Positions 41,647 through 49,948 of a stretch of 64,000 bases of DNA are shown here, piece by piece; position 1 is the first letter of the stretch; every line of letters starts with the position of its first letter. Position numbers and translations under genes: made by a program. Under the pieces are notes generated by a model. It ran no database searches, was not told the DNA's origin, and worked only from the letters and a program-made list of their open reading frames with translations. Source of the DNA: UBA5436 sp050951845 (GTDB taxonomy: Bacteria > Bacillota > Clostridia > Saccharofermentanales > DTU023); assembly GCA_050951845.1 (NCBI GenBank), contig JBMNJV010000003.1, positions 62,001-126,000 on the forward strand. The letters run 5' to 3'.

Positions 41647-42825
41647 TCAATAAATGCCGGAGTCGTAAGTGGGTGATTTGTGGAGTCCGTGTGGAATTAA
41701 TGAAACTCCGTAAATCCGATATAATTCGGAAACCGTGACAAAACGATAACCTTGTTCGTATAGAATCGGTAAACTTTTTTCCAAAGCTTCAAGTGTTTCA
41801 GGGTATAAGGAATGCATGAGAATTACAGATCCGGCTTTAGCATCCTCTAAAGATTGACTGATTAAATCTGCATTTTGTAAACTCCAGTCTTCGGTATCAT
41901 GATTCCAATTAACGAAGGGATAGGGTAAAACTTCCAGAACGAAATCGTTATAGGCTCCGTACGGCGGACGTATCAAAGCAGGAGTAATACCTGTACATTG
42001 TTGAATTAATTCATTAGTCAGATTAATCTCAGCTAACAACTCTTCATAAGATATTTTTGTTAAATTTTTATGATTATATGAATGATTAGCCAATTCAGAA
42101 CCTTGTTCGGCAATTGCTTTTACCGTATCGGGATAAGTATCGATTCGACCTCCGAGCAAGAAAAATGTGGCATGTCCTTCATATTTATTTAATAAATCCA
42201 AAATTCCCAAATCAACTTTATCGTAAGGGCCGTCATCAAATGTCAGAGCAATATATTTGAAGTCACCTGAAGGATGCATTGCTATTTCTGAAGCAGGAGG
42301 TTTGGTTGTTTCAGCGGGTTGATCTCGTTCAGAATCCGCAATGCCGGCATCAGAATCGGTATCGGTATCAGGATCGGTATCGGCATTTTCAGAATTTTTT
42401 GAGCCGGATTCATCCGTTTTACCTGAATCAGGATCTGATCTTTCTGATTTTTCGGAATCAGCAAGTTCGGCAAGTTCAATTACACGAATCGAATTTTCCG
42501 TTTGTTCGGGTGAATCGTTATTTTCAGAATTATTATTCAATAATTCAAGGCTTAAATGTTGATTGGTATTGTCCGGAGATTTGCTTTGATTTTGGTGATC
42601 CGGGGAATTTTGTTGATTTGCCGGATCTGTTTGCTTATTCTGAGCGGCTTGTTTTGAGTTTTCTCCGGATAGTGAGTCCGATATATATTGTGCGATGAAT
42701 TTAGTTGAAGATTTAGTTTTTTGTGAAATCAAAACAACCAAACAAATAATTGTGACAACTAACAAACCTATAAGCACTAAAGCAACTATTTTGGGGATAT
42801 TTCTTTCTTGACTGACTTTATTCAT
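41647..42825 (-). CDS. membrane-anchored polysaccharide deacetylase (NodB/PgdA-type)
   Basis: A 392-residue protein with one N-terminal anchor (about 12-34), a ~140-residue Gln/Asn then Asp/Ser/Glu-rich linker, and a NodB domain. All five motifs are visible: LTFDDGP (catalytic Asp), ANHSYNHKNL (zinc His pair), RPPYGAYND, DTEDW and VILMHS. It should de-N-acetylate peptidoglycan or another surface glycan, giving lysozyme resistance in PgdA-type cases. The low-complexity linker would let the domain reach through the wall. Confidence 0.93.
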   Translation of the reverse strand: MNKVSQERNIPKIVALVLIGLLVVTIICLVVLISQKTKSSTKFIAQYISDSLSGENSKQAAQNKQTDPANQQNSPDHQNQSKSPDNTNQHLSLELLNNNSENNDSPEQTENSIRVIELAELADSEKSERSDPDSGKTDESGSKNSENADTDPDTDTDSDAGIADSERDQPAETTKPPASEIAMHPSGDFKYIALTFDDGPYDKVDLGILDLLNKYEGHATFFLLGGRIDTYPDTVKAIAEQGSELANHSYNHKNLTKISYEELLAEINLTNELIQQCTGITPALIRPPYGAYNDFVLEVLPYPFVNWNHDTEDWSLQNADLISQSLEDAKAGSVILMHSLYPETLEALEKSLPILYEQGYRFVTVSELYRIYGVSLIPHGLHKSPTYDSGIY

Positions 42826-42951
42826 CTTTCAATCCTGTTTTACAATATTATAATAACTATATGTTAAAATAAAAAAGCTGAACTGTTAAGTGAAAAAATA
42901 AAATGTAAGCAAATCGTAAGAAGTTATTATGATTTGCTCAAGGAGAATCAG

Positions 42952-44886
42952 ATGAACGTATTGGTAGGAGTATTACGCCAAAACGGCAAGCATGGAATTG
43001 TTGAATTGGATCGTAAAGATAATGAGCTGGGTGTGCGGATCAAGATACCGCGAAAATTTCTGAACGGTGCTCCGTTCAATATGAAAGTAGTATGCGAGTA
43101 TAAAGGAGCGGACTCTTCCGGCGAACCATGGGGTTCGGTAATTGAAGTTCTGGGAGAAGAAGGGAATCCGGATGCTGCGATTTTAGGGATAATCAAACAT
43201 TATGATTTACCCTTGGAATTTCCCGCCGAAGTTCTTCAACAAGCGGAATCTTTGGGCAACAGAATATCGGAACAGGAAATTACTGAAGAAATTCAACGGG
43301 GCAGAATTGATTTACGTGATTTGCCCACGCTTACGATTGACGGTGAAGATGCGAAAGATTTGGATGACGCAATTGATCTGCAGAAACTGGAGAACGGTAA
43401 TTATTTGCTTTATGTTCATATTGCGGATGTATCGCATTATGTAAAAGATAAATCTGCATTGGATCGGGAAGCTTTCAAAAGAGGTAATAGTGTATATCTG
43501 GTTGATCGGGTAATCCCGATGTATCCGCCGCAATTATCTAATGGAATTTGCAGTTTGAATCCGGATCAGGATCGTTTTGCCTTTACCGCGGAAATGGAGA
43601 TTAATCATCGCGGAAAAATAGTTAAAGGAAAACTATATCCTTCAATTATTCGCAGCAAAGTCAGAACTTCATATAATGAAACTCAATCGGTTCTGAACGG
43701 TGAAGAGGTCGGAGAGGACCGCCCGGACTGGTTCAGAGATCAATTATTTTTAATGTGTGAATTGACCGATATTCTGCAAGCAATGCGTAAGAGACGCGGA
43801 GCTTTGGAATTTGAATTTCCTGAAATAAAAGTTGAATTGGATAAAGCCGGCAATCCGACGGATATTTATCCGGAACCGGATCTGTATACCAATCATATGA
43901 TTGAATCTTTTATGATTGCGGCAAATGAATATGTGGGAGATTTAGCTCAAAAACACAAAATTCCGATAGTATATCGGGTTCATGAATTGCCCGATCCGGA
44001 AAAGTTGAATATTTTTGCCGCTTTAGCCAAACGGTTTAATATCAGACTGCAGATAGATTATGAAAAACCGGAACCGCTGGAATTGGCAAAAGCGCTTGAA
44101 GCGATGAAAGGTGAACCGTACGGCCTCACTCTTTCAACGATGTTGTTGCGTTCATTGGCCAAAGCCCGTTATAGTGAGAAAAACCTGGGTCATTTCGGTT
44201 TGGCTTCAAAAAATTATTGCCATTTCACAGCACCGATCAGAAGATATTCAGATACTTATACTCACCGAAGTCTGAAACGCTGGTTGGCGGAGCAAAGCAA
44301 ATCAGGTAAAGATTCTTTGAAACGTGCCAATCAAATTGGCGATCATGTTTCAGATACGGAAAGAATAGCAATTGATGCGGAACGCGATACAGTTGATCAG
44401 AAAGCGGCAGAGTATTATGCTGACAAAATCGGTGAAATATTTGAAGGAAAAATTTCCGGGTTCACACCGTCAAGTCTGTTTGTCCAATTAGAATCTTTAG
44501 TTGAAGGTGCAGTCTTTTTCCGAAGCCTTGACGGCTATTACGATTACGATCCGAGTCTGTTTGTTGCAGTAAACAGAGATACCGGAGATGTATTATCTTT
44601 AGGTCAGAAAGTTAAAGTGCAAATTGCCGCAGTTGATACAAATCGCCGTTTCATTGATTTCAATTTATTAGAATACGTTTCCTCTAATACAAATGACTAT
44701 GTACAAAATAGTAATTCCAAAAATCACCGGAATTATAAATTGAATAAGAATCGAAGAACCGGGACGAAAGCACATAGCAAAGGCAGGAAGAGCAAATCGG
44801 CACAGAATTATTCTGAATACAATCCTTATTCAAGAAGAAGCAAACGCTCAAAAGTTAAAAAAATGCGTAAGGGAAGAAGGAGATAA
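42952..44886 (+). CDS. rnr: ribonuclease R (RNB-family exoribonuclease)
   Basis: A 644-residue 3'-5' exoribonuclease. The cold-shock-like N-terminal region is followed by the RNB catalytic domain with IDGEDAKDLDDAI (the metal-binding Asp cluster), LLYVHIADVSHYV and YRVHELPDPEKL, then YCHFTAPIRRYSD. An S1 domain starts near 515 and the C terminus is a Lys/Arg/Ser-rich tail (SKVKKMRKGRRR). It is somewhat short because the usual N-terminal HTH is missing. The ATG at 42952 is chosen for the CAAGGAG just upstream. mtaB follows after 2 nt. Confidence 0.93.
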   Translation: MNVLVGVLRQNGKHGIVELDRKDNELGVRIKIPRKFLNGAPFNMKVVCEYKGADSSGEPWGSVIEVLGEEGNPDAAILGIIKHYDLPLEFPAEVLQQAESLGNRISEQEITEEIQRGRIDLRDLPTLTIDGEDAKDLDDAIDLQKLENGNYLLYVHIADVSHYVKDKSALDREAFKRGNSVYLVDRVIPMYPPQLSNGICSLNPDQDRFAFTAEMEINHRGKIVKGKLYPSIIRSKVRTSYNETQSVLNGEEVGEDRPDWFRDQLFLMCELTDILQAMRKRRGALEFEFPEIKVELDKAGNPTDIYPEPDLYTNHMIESFMIAANEYVGDLAQKHKIPIVYRVHELPDPEKLNIFAALAKRFNIRLQIDYEKPEPLELAKALEAMKGEPYGLTLSTMLLRSLAKARYSEKNLGHFGLASKNYCHFTAPIRRYSDTYTHRSLKRWLAEQSKSGKDSLKRANQIGDHVSDTERIAIDAERDTVDQKAAEYYADKIGEIFEGKISGFTPSSLFVQLESLVEGAVFFRSLDGYYDYDPSLFVAVNRDTGDVLSLGQKVKVQIAAVDTNRRFIDFNLLEYVSSNTNDYVQNSNSKNHRNYKLNKNRRTGTKAHSKGRKSKSAQNYSEYNPYSRRSKRSKVKKMRKGRRR

Positions 44887-44888
44887 TT

Positions 44889-46256
44889 TTGCCGAAATTA
44901 TATATACATACTTTGGGTTGTAAAACCAATCATTATGAAAATCAGGCATTGGTTCAACAATTATCGGAACATAATTTTGAAGTAGTTGAAAAAATGGATG
45001 ATGCTGATGTCGGAATCTTAAATACTTGTACGGTAACTGCTGAAGCAGGCCGGAAATCCAGACAATTCCTGCGCAGAATGAAAAAACAGAATCCGGTAGC
45101 CCTGATTGTTGCAATGGGTTGTTACTCTCAATTATATGATGTTTCAGATGAGTGTGATATTGCGGTCGGAACTGCTCGGAGAAATTCAATTGTTGATCTG
45201 ATTTTGCATGAATTGACAGTTCGCGATCAAAAAAAATCTGATTGTATCCTGTCAGATCGAACAGATCAAAAGCATGATTTAAATGTGAAGGCTCGCAAGA
45301 TAGAGCAATCTGAAGTAATATCTTTAGGCACAAAAAGTTATGAAACCGAATATGAAGAATTGGGAATTGTTGATCGTCAGCTGGATACCAGAGCATTGAT
45401 TAAAATTCAGGATGGCTGCAATGAATTCTGTGCTTATTGTGCAATTCCTTTAGCGCGGGGCCGGATTCGTAGCCGAACCAGACAAAACATTATAAAAGAA
45501 GCACAAAGACTGGTTGAGAACGGTTATAAAGAAATTGTCCTGACGGGTATACATATCTGTTCATTTGAAAGAGAATTCGGTCGCAACAGTGATGCTTTAG
45601 CAGAACTTTGTCTGGAATTAAACAGTATTGCAGGCTTAGCGAGAATCAGATTAGGTTCTCTGGAACCTCTGTCAATCACAAAGTCGTTTCTCAGTATTTT
45701 GCGTCAGGCAAATAAAGTATGCCCGCATTTTCATCTTTCATTACAATCCGGAAGTGATAATGTGCTAAAAAGAATGCGCAGAAAATATAGTTCCGAACAA
45801 TTTGGGTCCAGAGTTCAGCTTTTGCGTGAAATTTATACCGATCCTGCTATCACTACGGATATCATGGCAGGTTTTCCGGAAGAAACGGATGAGGAATTTG
45901 AACAGAGTCTGGCATTTGTTAAAAAGATTAATTTCAGCAGGATTCATGTGTTTCCGTATTCGCTCAGGCCGGATACCCCGGCAGCCCGAATGCGGCAAGT
46001 TCCGCGAGATATTGTTAAAGCCAGAGTACAACAAATGTTGACAGCGGGTGATATATTAGCTGCAAGATATGCTGAACGATTCAGAAATAAAACAGTCGAA
46101 GTTTTACTGGAAGATGAAATTGAATCGTTTATCAGGGGGTATACGCAACACTATTTACGTACACTGATTCCGAAAAACCAGGGCAAAACCGGAGAAATTA
46201 AAAAGGTTTTAATATTCGATACACAAAATGATGAATTAATTGGTCGGATTGTGTGA
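44889..46256 (+). CDS. mtaB: tRNA t6A37 methylthiotransferase MtaB
   Basis: A 455-residue radical-SAM enzyme that converts t6A37 to ms2t6A37. The UPF0004 domain has three Cys (GCKTNHYENQ, LNTCTVT, MGCYSQ), the radical-SAM site is GCNEFCAYCAIPLARGR, and a TRAM-like domain ends the protein. A hydrophilic insertion at about 120-145 is somewhat unusual. The start is TTG with GAAGGAG upstream. It follows rnr by two bases. Confidence 0.93.
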   Translation: MPKLYIHTLGCKTNHYENQALVQQLSEHNFEVVEKMDDADVGILNTCTVTAEAGRKSRQFLRRMKKQNPVALIVAMGCYSQLYDVSDECDIAVGTARRNSIVDLILHELTVRDQKKSDCILSDRTDQKHDLNVKARKIEQSEVISLGTKSYETEYEELGIVDRQLDTRALIKIQDGCNEFCAYCAIPLARGRIRSRTRQNIIKEAQRLVENGYKEIVLTGIHICSFEREFGRNSDALAELCLELNSIAGLARIRLGSLEPLSITKSFLSILRQANKVCPHFHLSLQSGSDNVLKRMRRKYSSEQFGSRVQLLREIYTDPAITTDIMAGFPEETDEEFEQSLAFVKKINFSRIHVFPYSLRPDTPAARMRQVPRDIVKARVQQMLTAGDILAARYAERFRNKTVEVLLEDEIESFIRGYTQHYLRTLIPKNQGKTGEIKKVLIFDTQNDELIGRIV

Positions 46257-46299
46257 TAAGATATAATTTACAGTTAGTAGAAAAGAAAGAGGTAATCCA

Positions 46300-46563
46300 A
46301 TGGCTAATCAAGAAACGGCAAGATTTGTTACCAGTGTCAACCGTAAAGCGGAAGCTGCGGACATCATGACACAAGTTATGGCAGCACTGAAAGAAAAAGG
46401 GTACAATCCGAAGAACCAATTGGTAGGCTATTTTATCTCCGGTGACCCTACTTACATTACGAATCATCAAGGAGCAAGAGCAATCATCGGTAAAATGGAA
46501 CGTGATGAACTGTTAGAGGTTATTCTGACAGATTATTTGGATAACCTTGAACAACGATCATAA
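46300..46563 (+). CDS. ireB: IreB-family regulatory phosphoprotein (DUF965)
   Basis: An 87-residue protein with the family core LKEKGYNPKNQLVGYFISGDPTYI and ARAIIGKMERDELLEVILTDYL. The N terminus has Thr residues (ETARFVTS), the region phosphorylated by PASTA kinases in enterococcal IreB. It stands just before ruvX, as in many Firmicutes (usually after alaS, which is replaced here by mtaB). Confidence 0.93.
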   Translation: MANQETARFVTSVNRKAEAADIMTQVMAALKEKGYNPKNQLVGYFISGDPTYITNHQGARAIIGKMERDELLEVILTDYLDNLEQRS

Positions 46564-46581
46564 TAGCTAAAGGTGATTGTA

Positions 46582-47016
46582 ATGCAAAGGTATCTTGCGA
46601 TTGATTATGGGTCAGTCCGTGTAGGTTTGGCAATAAGTGATCCGTTAGGTTTGATTGCAACGGGATTTAAAACTCTTAATCATAAAGCAAAAACGATGTC
46701 TGAAATAGCATTTGAAATTGCTGAAATAGTCGAAAAACAAGATGTTACCGTTTTAATCCTGGGTTTGCCGAAACGCACAGATGGTATAATTGGCGAGAAA
46801 GAACAATTGACCAGAGAATTTGCTGCAATACTTGAGAATGTGACAGGATTAAAGCCGGTTCTGTATGATGAGCGATATACCACGGCGATTGCACATCAAT
46901 TCATGAACAAAACAGGTGTCAGACCTAAACGTAAAAGAGAGATAGTAGATCAGGTTGCCGCTGAAATTCTTTTGCAAAATTATTTGGACAAACATTCAAA
47001 ATGTTTTTTTGAATAA
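46582..47016 (+). CDS. ruvX: RuvX/YqgF-type RNase H-fold protein
   Basis: A 144-residue protein of the YqgF family with RYLAIDYGSVRVGLAISDP (first Asp), LILGLPKRTDGIIGE, VLYDERYTTAIA and VDQVAAEILLQNYL. Proposed roles are Holliday-junction resolution and pre-16S rRNA 5' maturation; the latter is better supported. ATG at 46582 follows AAAGGTGAT. Length normal. Confidence 0.93.
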   Translation: MQRYLAIDYGSVRVGLAISDPLGLIATGFKTLNHKAKTMSEIAFEIAEIVEKQDVTVLILGLPKRTDGIIGEKEQLTREFAAILENVTGLKPVLYDERYTTAIAHQFMNKTGVRPKRKREIVDQVAAEILLQNYLDKHSKCFFE

Positions 47017-47092
47017 TATTTGCATATCAGATATTTTTAAATAATAATATGCAAACGAAAATAAAAAAGAATTCAAATAAAATGGAGGATTT

Positions 47093-47494
47093 ATGTATAC
47101 AAATAGATTATTTTTTCATCATGCTGAAACTGATGCAGGTTGTGCCTGCGGACATGATCATAACCATAATCATACCGGCGATTGTTCTGAATACGATGAA
47201 TTTGACGGATATGATGAAGATGAAGATTATGAATTTGATGAAGATGCGATAATAGAAATAATAGACCCTGATACAGATGAAATATATCAATTTTATCTGG
47301 GAGATGAGTTTGACTATCAGGGTGATCTTTATTATGTGCTGGTAACAGTGGATGATGATCCTGTTTACGTCATAGCCCGTGTGGTTGAACAAGATGGTGA
47401 AGTTTATCTTGAAACCTTGAATGATGACGAAAACGAAAAAATCTATGAGGTTTACGATAAGATTTTAGAAGATATTTTTGAAGATGAGGAATGA
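47093..47494 (+). CDS. DUF1292 protein with Cys/His-rich metal-binding N terminus
   Basis: A 133-residue very acidic protein. The N terminus has GCACGHDHNHNHTGDC, a likely metal-binding segment, followed by an Asp/Glu/Tyr tract and a DUF1292 domain (IIDPDTDEIYQFYLGDEFDY..YYVLVTVDDDPVYVIARVVEQ). DUF1292 proteins (YrzB) usually follow ruvX; the function is unknown. The His/Cys segment is not part of the standard family. GGAGG ribosome site. Confidence 0.85.
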   Translation: MYTNRLFFHHAETDAGCACGHDHNHNHTGDCSEYDEFDGYDEDEDYEFDEDAIIEIIDPDTDEIYQFYLGDEFDYQGDLYYVLVTVDDDPVYVIARVVEQDGEVYLETLNDDENEKIYEVYDKILEDIFEDEE

Positions 47495-47936
47495 TCAGTC
47501 GCAAAAACCATTACAAGGTGTAGATCCCGGATCTTATCCGATAAGAAAAAAGCCTGTTTCTCAGAAAAATGCCGCCCGGGATAAGCAACTGCCTGCATCA
47601 AGGAGTAAAAAAGGATCTCGGACCGGTTCGAAGAAAAAAACTGCTAAGAAAAGCGGTGCAGATTCCCTGAGTGATGAAATGCTCGGAATTATTGTGGACG
47701 AGCGCAGCGGGCAGACATTCTACATTTCTTTAATCGATAATTTTGTTTATAAGGGAAAAGAATATGCAGTGATGTATCATTATCGGGTTGAGGACGGTGT
47801 TGACAGTATGCCCGAGATGGTCATTATGCGCTCTTATCGTGATAAAGATAAACAATATTTTACCTCAATACGTGACAAACATGAATTAAATACGATTTTT
47901 GATGTTTTTTACGATCGTTTCCAACAGTTAGTATAG
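47484..47936 (+). CDS. second DUF1292 protein with basic N terminus
   Basis: A 150-residue protein. About 65 residues of Lys/Ser/Arg-rich sequence (KGSRTGSKKKTAKKSG) precede a DUF1292-type domain (MLGIIVDERSGQTFYISLI, YAVMYHYRVEDGVDSMPE). It overlaps the acidic paralogue upstream by 11 nt, implying coupled translation. The start could instead be the TTG at 47478. Opposite charge of the two N termini suggests they could associate. Confidence 0.75.
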   Translation: MRNDQSQKPLQGVDPGSYPIRKKPVSQKNAARDKQLPASRSKKGSRTGSKKKTAKKSGADSLSDEMLGIIVDERSGQTFYISLIDNFVYKGKEYAVMYHYRVEDGVDSMPEMVIMRSYRDKDKQYFTSIRDKHELNTIFDVFYDRFQQLV

Positions 47937-47946
47937 CGGAGGACTC

Positions 47947-48867
47947 ATGGATTTTTATTCGCTTCAGCCTTTCACAATAGAACAGGCTGAATTATATACA
48001 AATTATTTCAAGCAGAGCAAGACCAGATTAGCAGATGCTTGCCCGAATAGCAGATTTGCCTGGAATGTCGGTTATGAATATCGATATATAATCTTGGAAG
48101 ATTGCTTTTGTTTAATTTCTGATGGCGGTATTTTTACTGAACCGCATTTTTCTTTACCTTTAGGTAAATTAACTTCTGAAAAACTGCAAGCCATTCTTGA
48201 ACAAATTGAATTAATTTTTGAACAGGAAAATTGGCGTCTTGTCGGTATGTTTATAGATGAGAAATATACAGATTTATTTTCGGAACTTGCGGCATACAAC
48301 ATAGAAATTTCATATGAAGAAGATTTTGCCGATTATGTTTATCGTACTTCCGACTTGGCAAACTTAAAAGGTAAGAAATATCGTGCTAAACGCAATCACG
48401 TCAATCGTTTTATCAGAGATTATGCGGAATTTGAGTATAAGACTTTAGCTAAATCCGATCAGGAAAAAGCGGTGGAATTGGTCAGAACATGGTGCCAGGA
48501 TAAAGAAGTTGATTGTTCGGATCCTTTGGCAAGTGATTGCGGGCCGATTAATAATTTGTTTGATTATTGGGATGATCTGGATGTACGTGGCGGTGCTGTC
48601 TATTATAATTCTGATTTAATTGCATTTTCGATGGGATCGCTTATCAGAGATGATCAGGAAGCGGTAATTCATTTTGAAAAAGCCCATCCTGATTATGAAG
48701 GACTTTATTCTGTAATTAATCAACTGACCGTAATCAATGAATTTTCCGAAACGGAATTGATCAATCGTGAGGAAGATATGGGTGAAGAAGGTATCAGGAT
48801 TGCCAAAGAATCTTATTTACCTATAGAAAAATTAAAAAAATACAGAATAGGTTTAAAAAGAAAATAA
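47947..48867 (+). CDS. DUF2156-family protein (MprF-C-like acyltransferase fold)
   Basis: A 306-residue soluble protein similar to the DUF2156/LPG_synthase_C family: FTIEQAELYTNYFKQ..SRFAWNVGYEYRYIILEDCFCLI, the region YRAKRNHVNRFIRDY, then GGAVYYNSDLIAFSMG, VIHFEKAHPDYEGLYSVINQ and NREEDMGEEGIRIAKESYLP. The fold is a double GNAT. Homologues may use aminoacyl-tRNA, but none of the membrane part of MprF is present. AGCGGAGG ribosome site, 10 nt after the previous gene. Confidence 0.85.
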   Translation: MDFYSLQPFTIEQAELYTNYFKQSKTRLADACPNSRFAWNVGYEYRYIILEDCFCLISDGGIFTEPHFSLPLGKLTSEKLQAILEQIELIFEQENWRLVGMFIDEKYTDLFSELAAYNIEISYEEDFADYVYRTSDLANLKGKKYRAKRNHVNRFIRDYAEFEYKTLAKSDQEKAVELVRTWCQDKEVDCSDPLASDCGPINNLFDYWDDLDVRGGAVYYNSDLIAFSMGSLIRDDQEAVIHFEKAHPDYEGLYSVINQLTVINEFSETELINREEDMGEEGIRIAKESYLPIEKLKKYRIGLKRK

Positions 48868-48892
48868 ACACAATTTGAGAAAGATATTGTTT

Positions 48893-49948
48893 ATGCAGAA
48901 TAATGAACCGATGCCGCAACAGAATAAGCCTTCAGAATCTCGGGAACAGCCGCAATTTCCCATACAGCCGCAGTACCGATATCAATCTGATCAGCAACCG
49001 TTTGCGGCAGCATCTGTCCAATATATCCATAAGCAACAAATGCAAAATCAGACATTTGATCCGAATGTACATAAGCGAGTTTCGTTCTGGAGAATCTGGC
49101 TTATTTCATTTGCTTTTATGGCAATTCACCTGGTCGCATTGAGTTTAGGCGGAATAATCGGAACTTTGATCAAAATCACAACTAATCCGGTGAGAACACA
49201 AGAAGAGATAATCAATCTTTTGATGAATTCTGATGTTCAAAATTGGGCGTGCGTTATTATGGGAGCAATCTGCATCCCGATTTACATTGTGTTTCTGAAG
49301 AAACGAAACAATAAGTTTATCGGAAGTCTGGGCCGGCATAAATTGAAAGCAGGCTCCGTTTCAAGTATGTCAATAGCTGCATTCGGATCATTGGGCATGG
49401 TTACAGGTCTGCTTTTATTGCTGCAGGAATTAGGCAAGAATGTAAGCTATATTAATCAAAAATTGTATGAATATCAGGAATTGTCGGAATCGATTGTATC
49501 TGAAGAAAGCGGTATAGTCTTACAAATTGTTGCTACGGTCATTATTGTGCCGATTGCGGAAGAACTTTTATTCAGAGGAATTGTATTGGGCGAACTAAAT
49601 TTGCGCTACTCTCCTCGTACGGTTGTCTTGATTCAAGCTGTATTGTTCGGTTTATTTCATATGAATTTTGTGCAATCGCTGTATACGTTTATTCCGGGCT
49701 TGCTTTTAGGAATTGCTTATTACTACACCGGTAATATTATTGTACCGATCATCATGCATATGGTATTCAATTTATTCGGAGGTGTTTTATCCGTCTTTTT
49801 GCCGGAAAATATCTTAAATTATCTGAGTTATATTGAGTGGGCTGTCAGTCTGTTTTCGCTGATCACAATAATTGTTTTCTTTATTAAAGCAAAACCTGAT
49901 GCAAAGCATAAACTTCAATGGGAGCATTATAATTTGTACAATGTTTAA
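48893..49948 (+). CDS. CPBP-family intramembrane protease
   Basis: A 351-residue protein. The N-terminal ~60 residues are Gln/Pro-rich and cytoplasmic, then follow about seven membrane helices. The CPBP motifs are EELLFRGIVLGEL (EExxxR), FGLFHMNFVQ and PIIMHMVFNLFGG. Such proteins may process prenylated or signal peptides or confer immunity. The start at 48893 is favoured over the TTG at 48875, but neither has a strong ribosome site. The 3' end overlaps the giant protein gene by 8 nt. Confidence 0.85.
   Translation: MQNNEPMPQQNKPSESREQPQFPIQPQYRYQSDQQPFAAASVQYIHKQQMQNQTFDPNVHKRVSFWRIWLISFAFMAIHLVALSLGGIIGTLIKITTNPVRTQEEIINLLMNSDVQNWACVIMGAICIPIYIVFLKKRNNKFIGSLGRHKLKAGSVSSMSIAAFGSLGMVTGLLLLLQELGKNVSYINQKLYEYQELSESIVSEESGIVLQIVATVIIVPIAEELLFRGIVLGELNLRYSPRTVVLIQAVLFGLFHMNFVQSLYTFIPGLLLGIAYYYTGNIIVPIIMHMVFNLFGGVLSVFLPENILNYLSYIEWAVSLFSLITIIVFFIKAKPDAKHKLQWEHYNLYNV

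Noticed and set aside
42279..42698. 139-codon plus-strand frame opposite the polysaccharide deacetylase
   Set aside because: It is antisense to the low-complexity Asp/Ser linker and the encoded sequence is compositionally biased with no ribosome site.
44848..45396. 182-codon minus-strand frame opposite mtaB
   Set aside because: Antisense to a well-supported gene, with no start context or recognisable domain.
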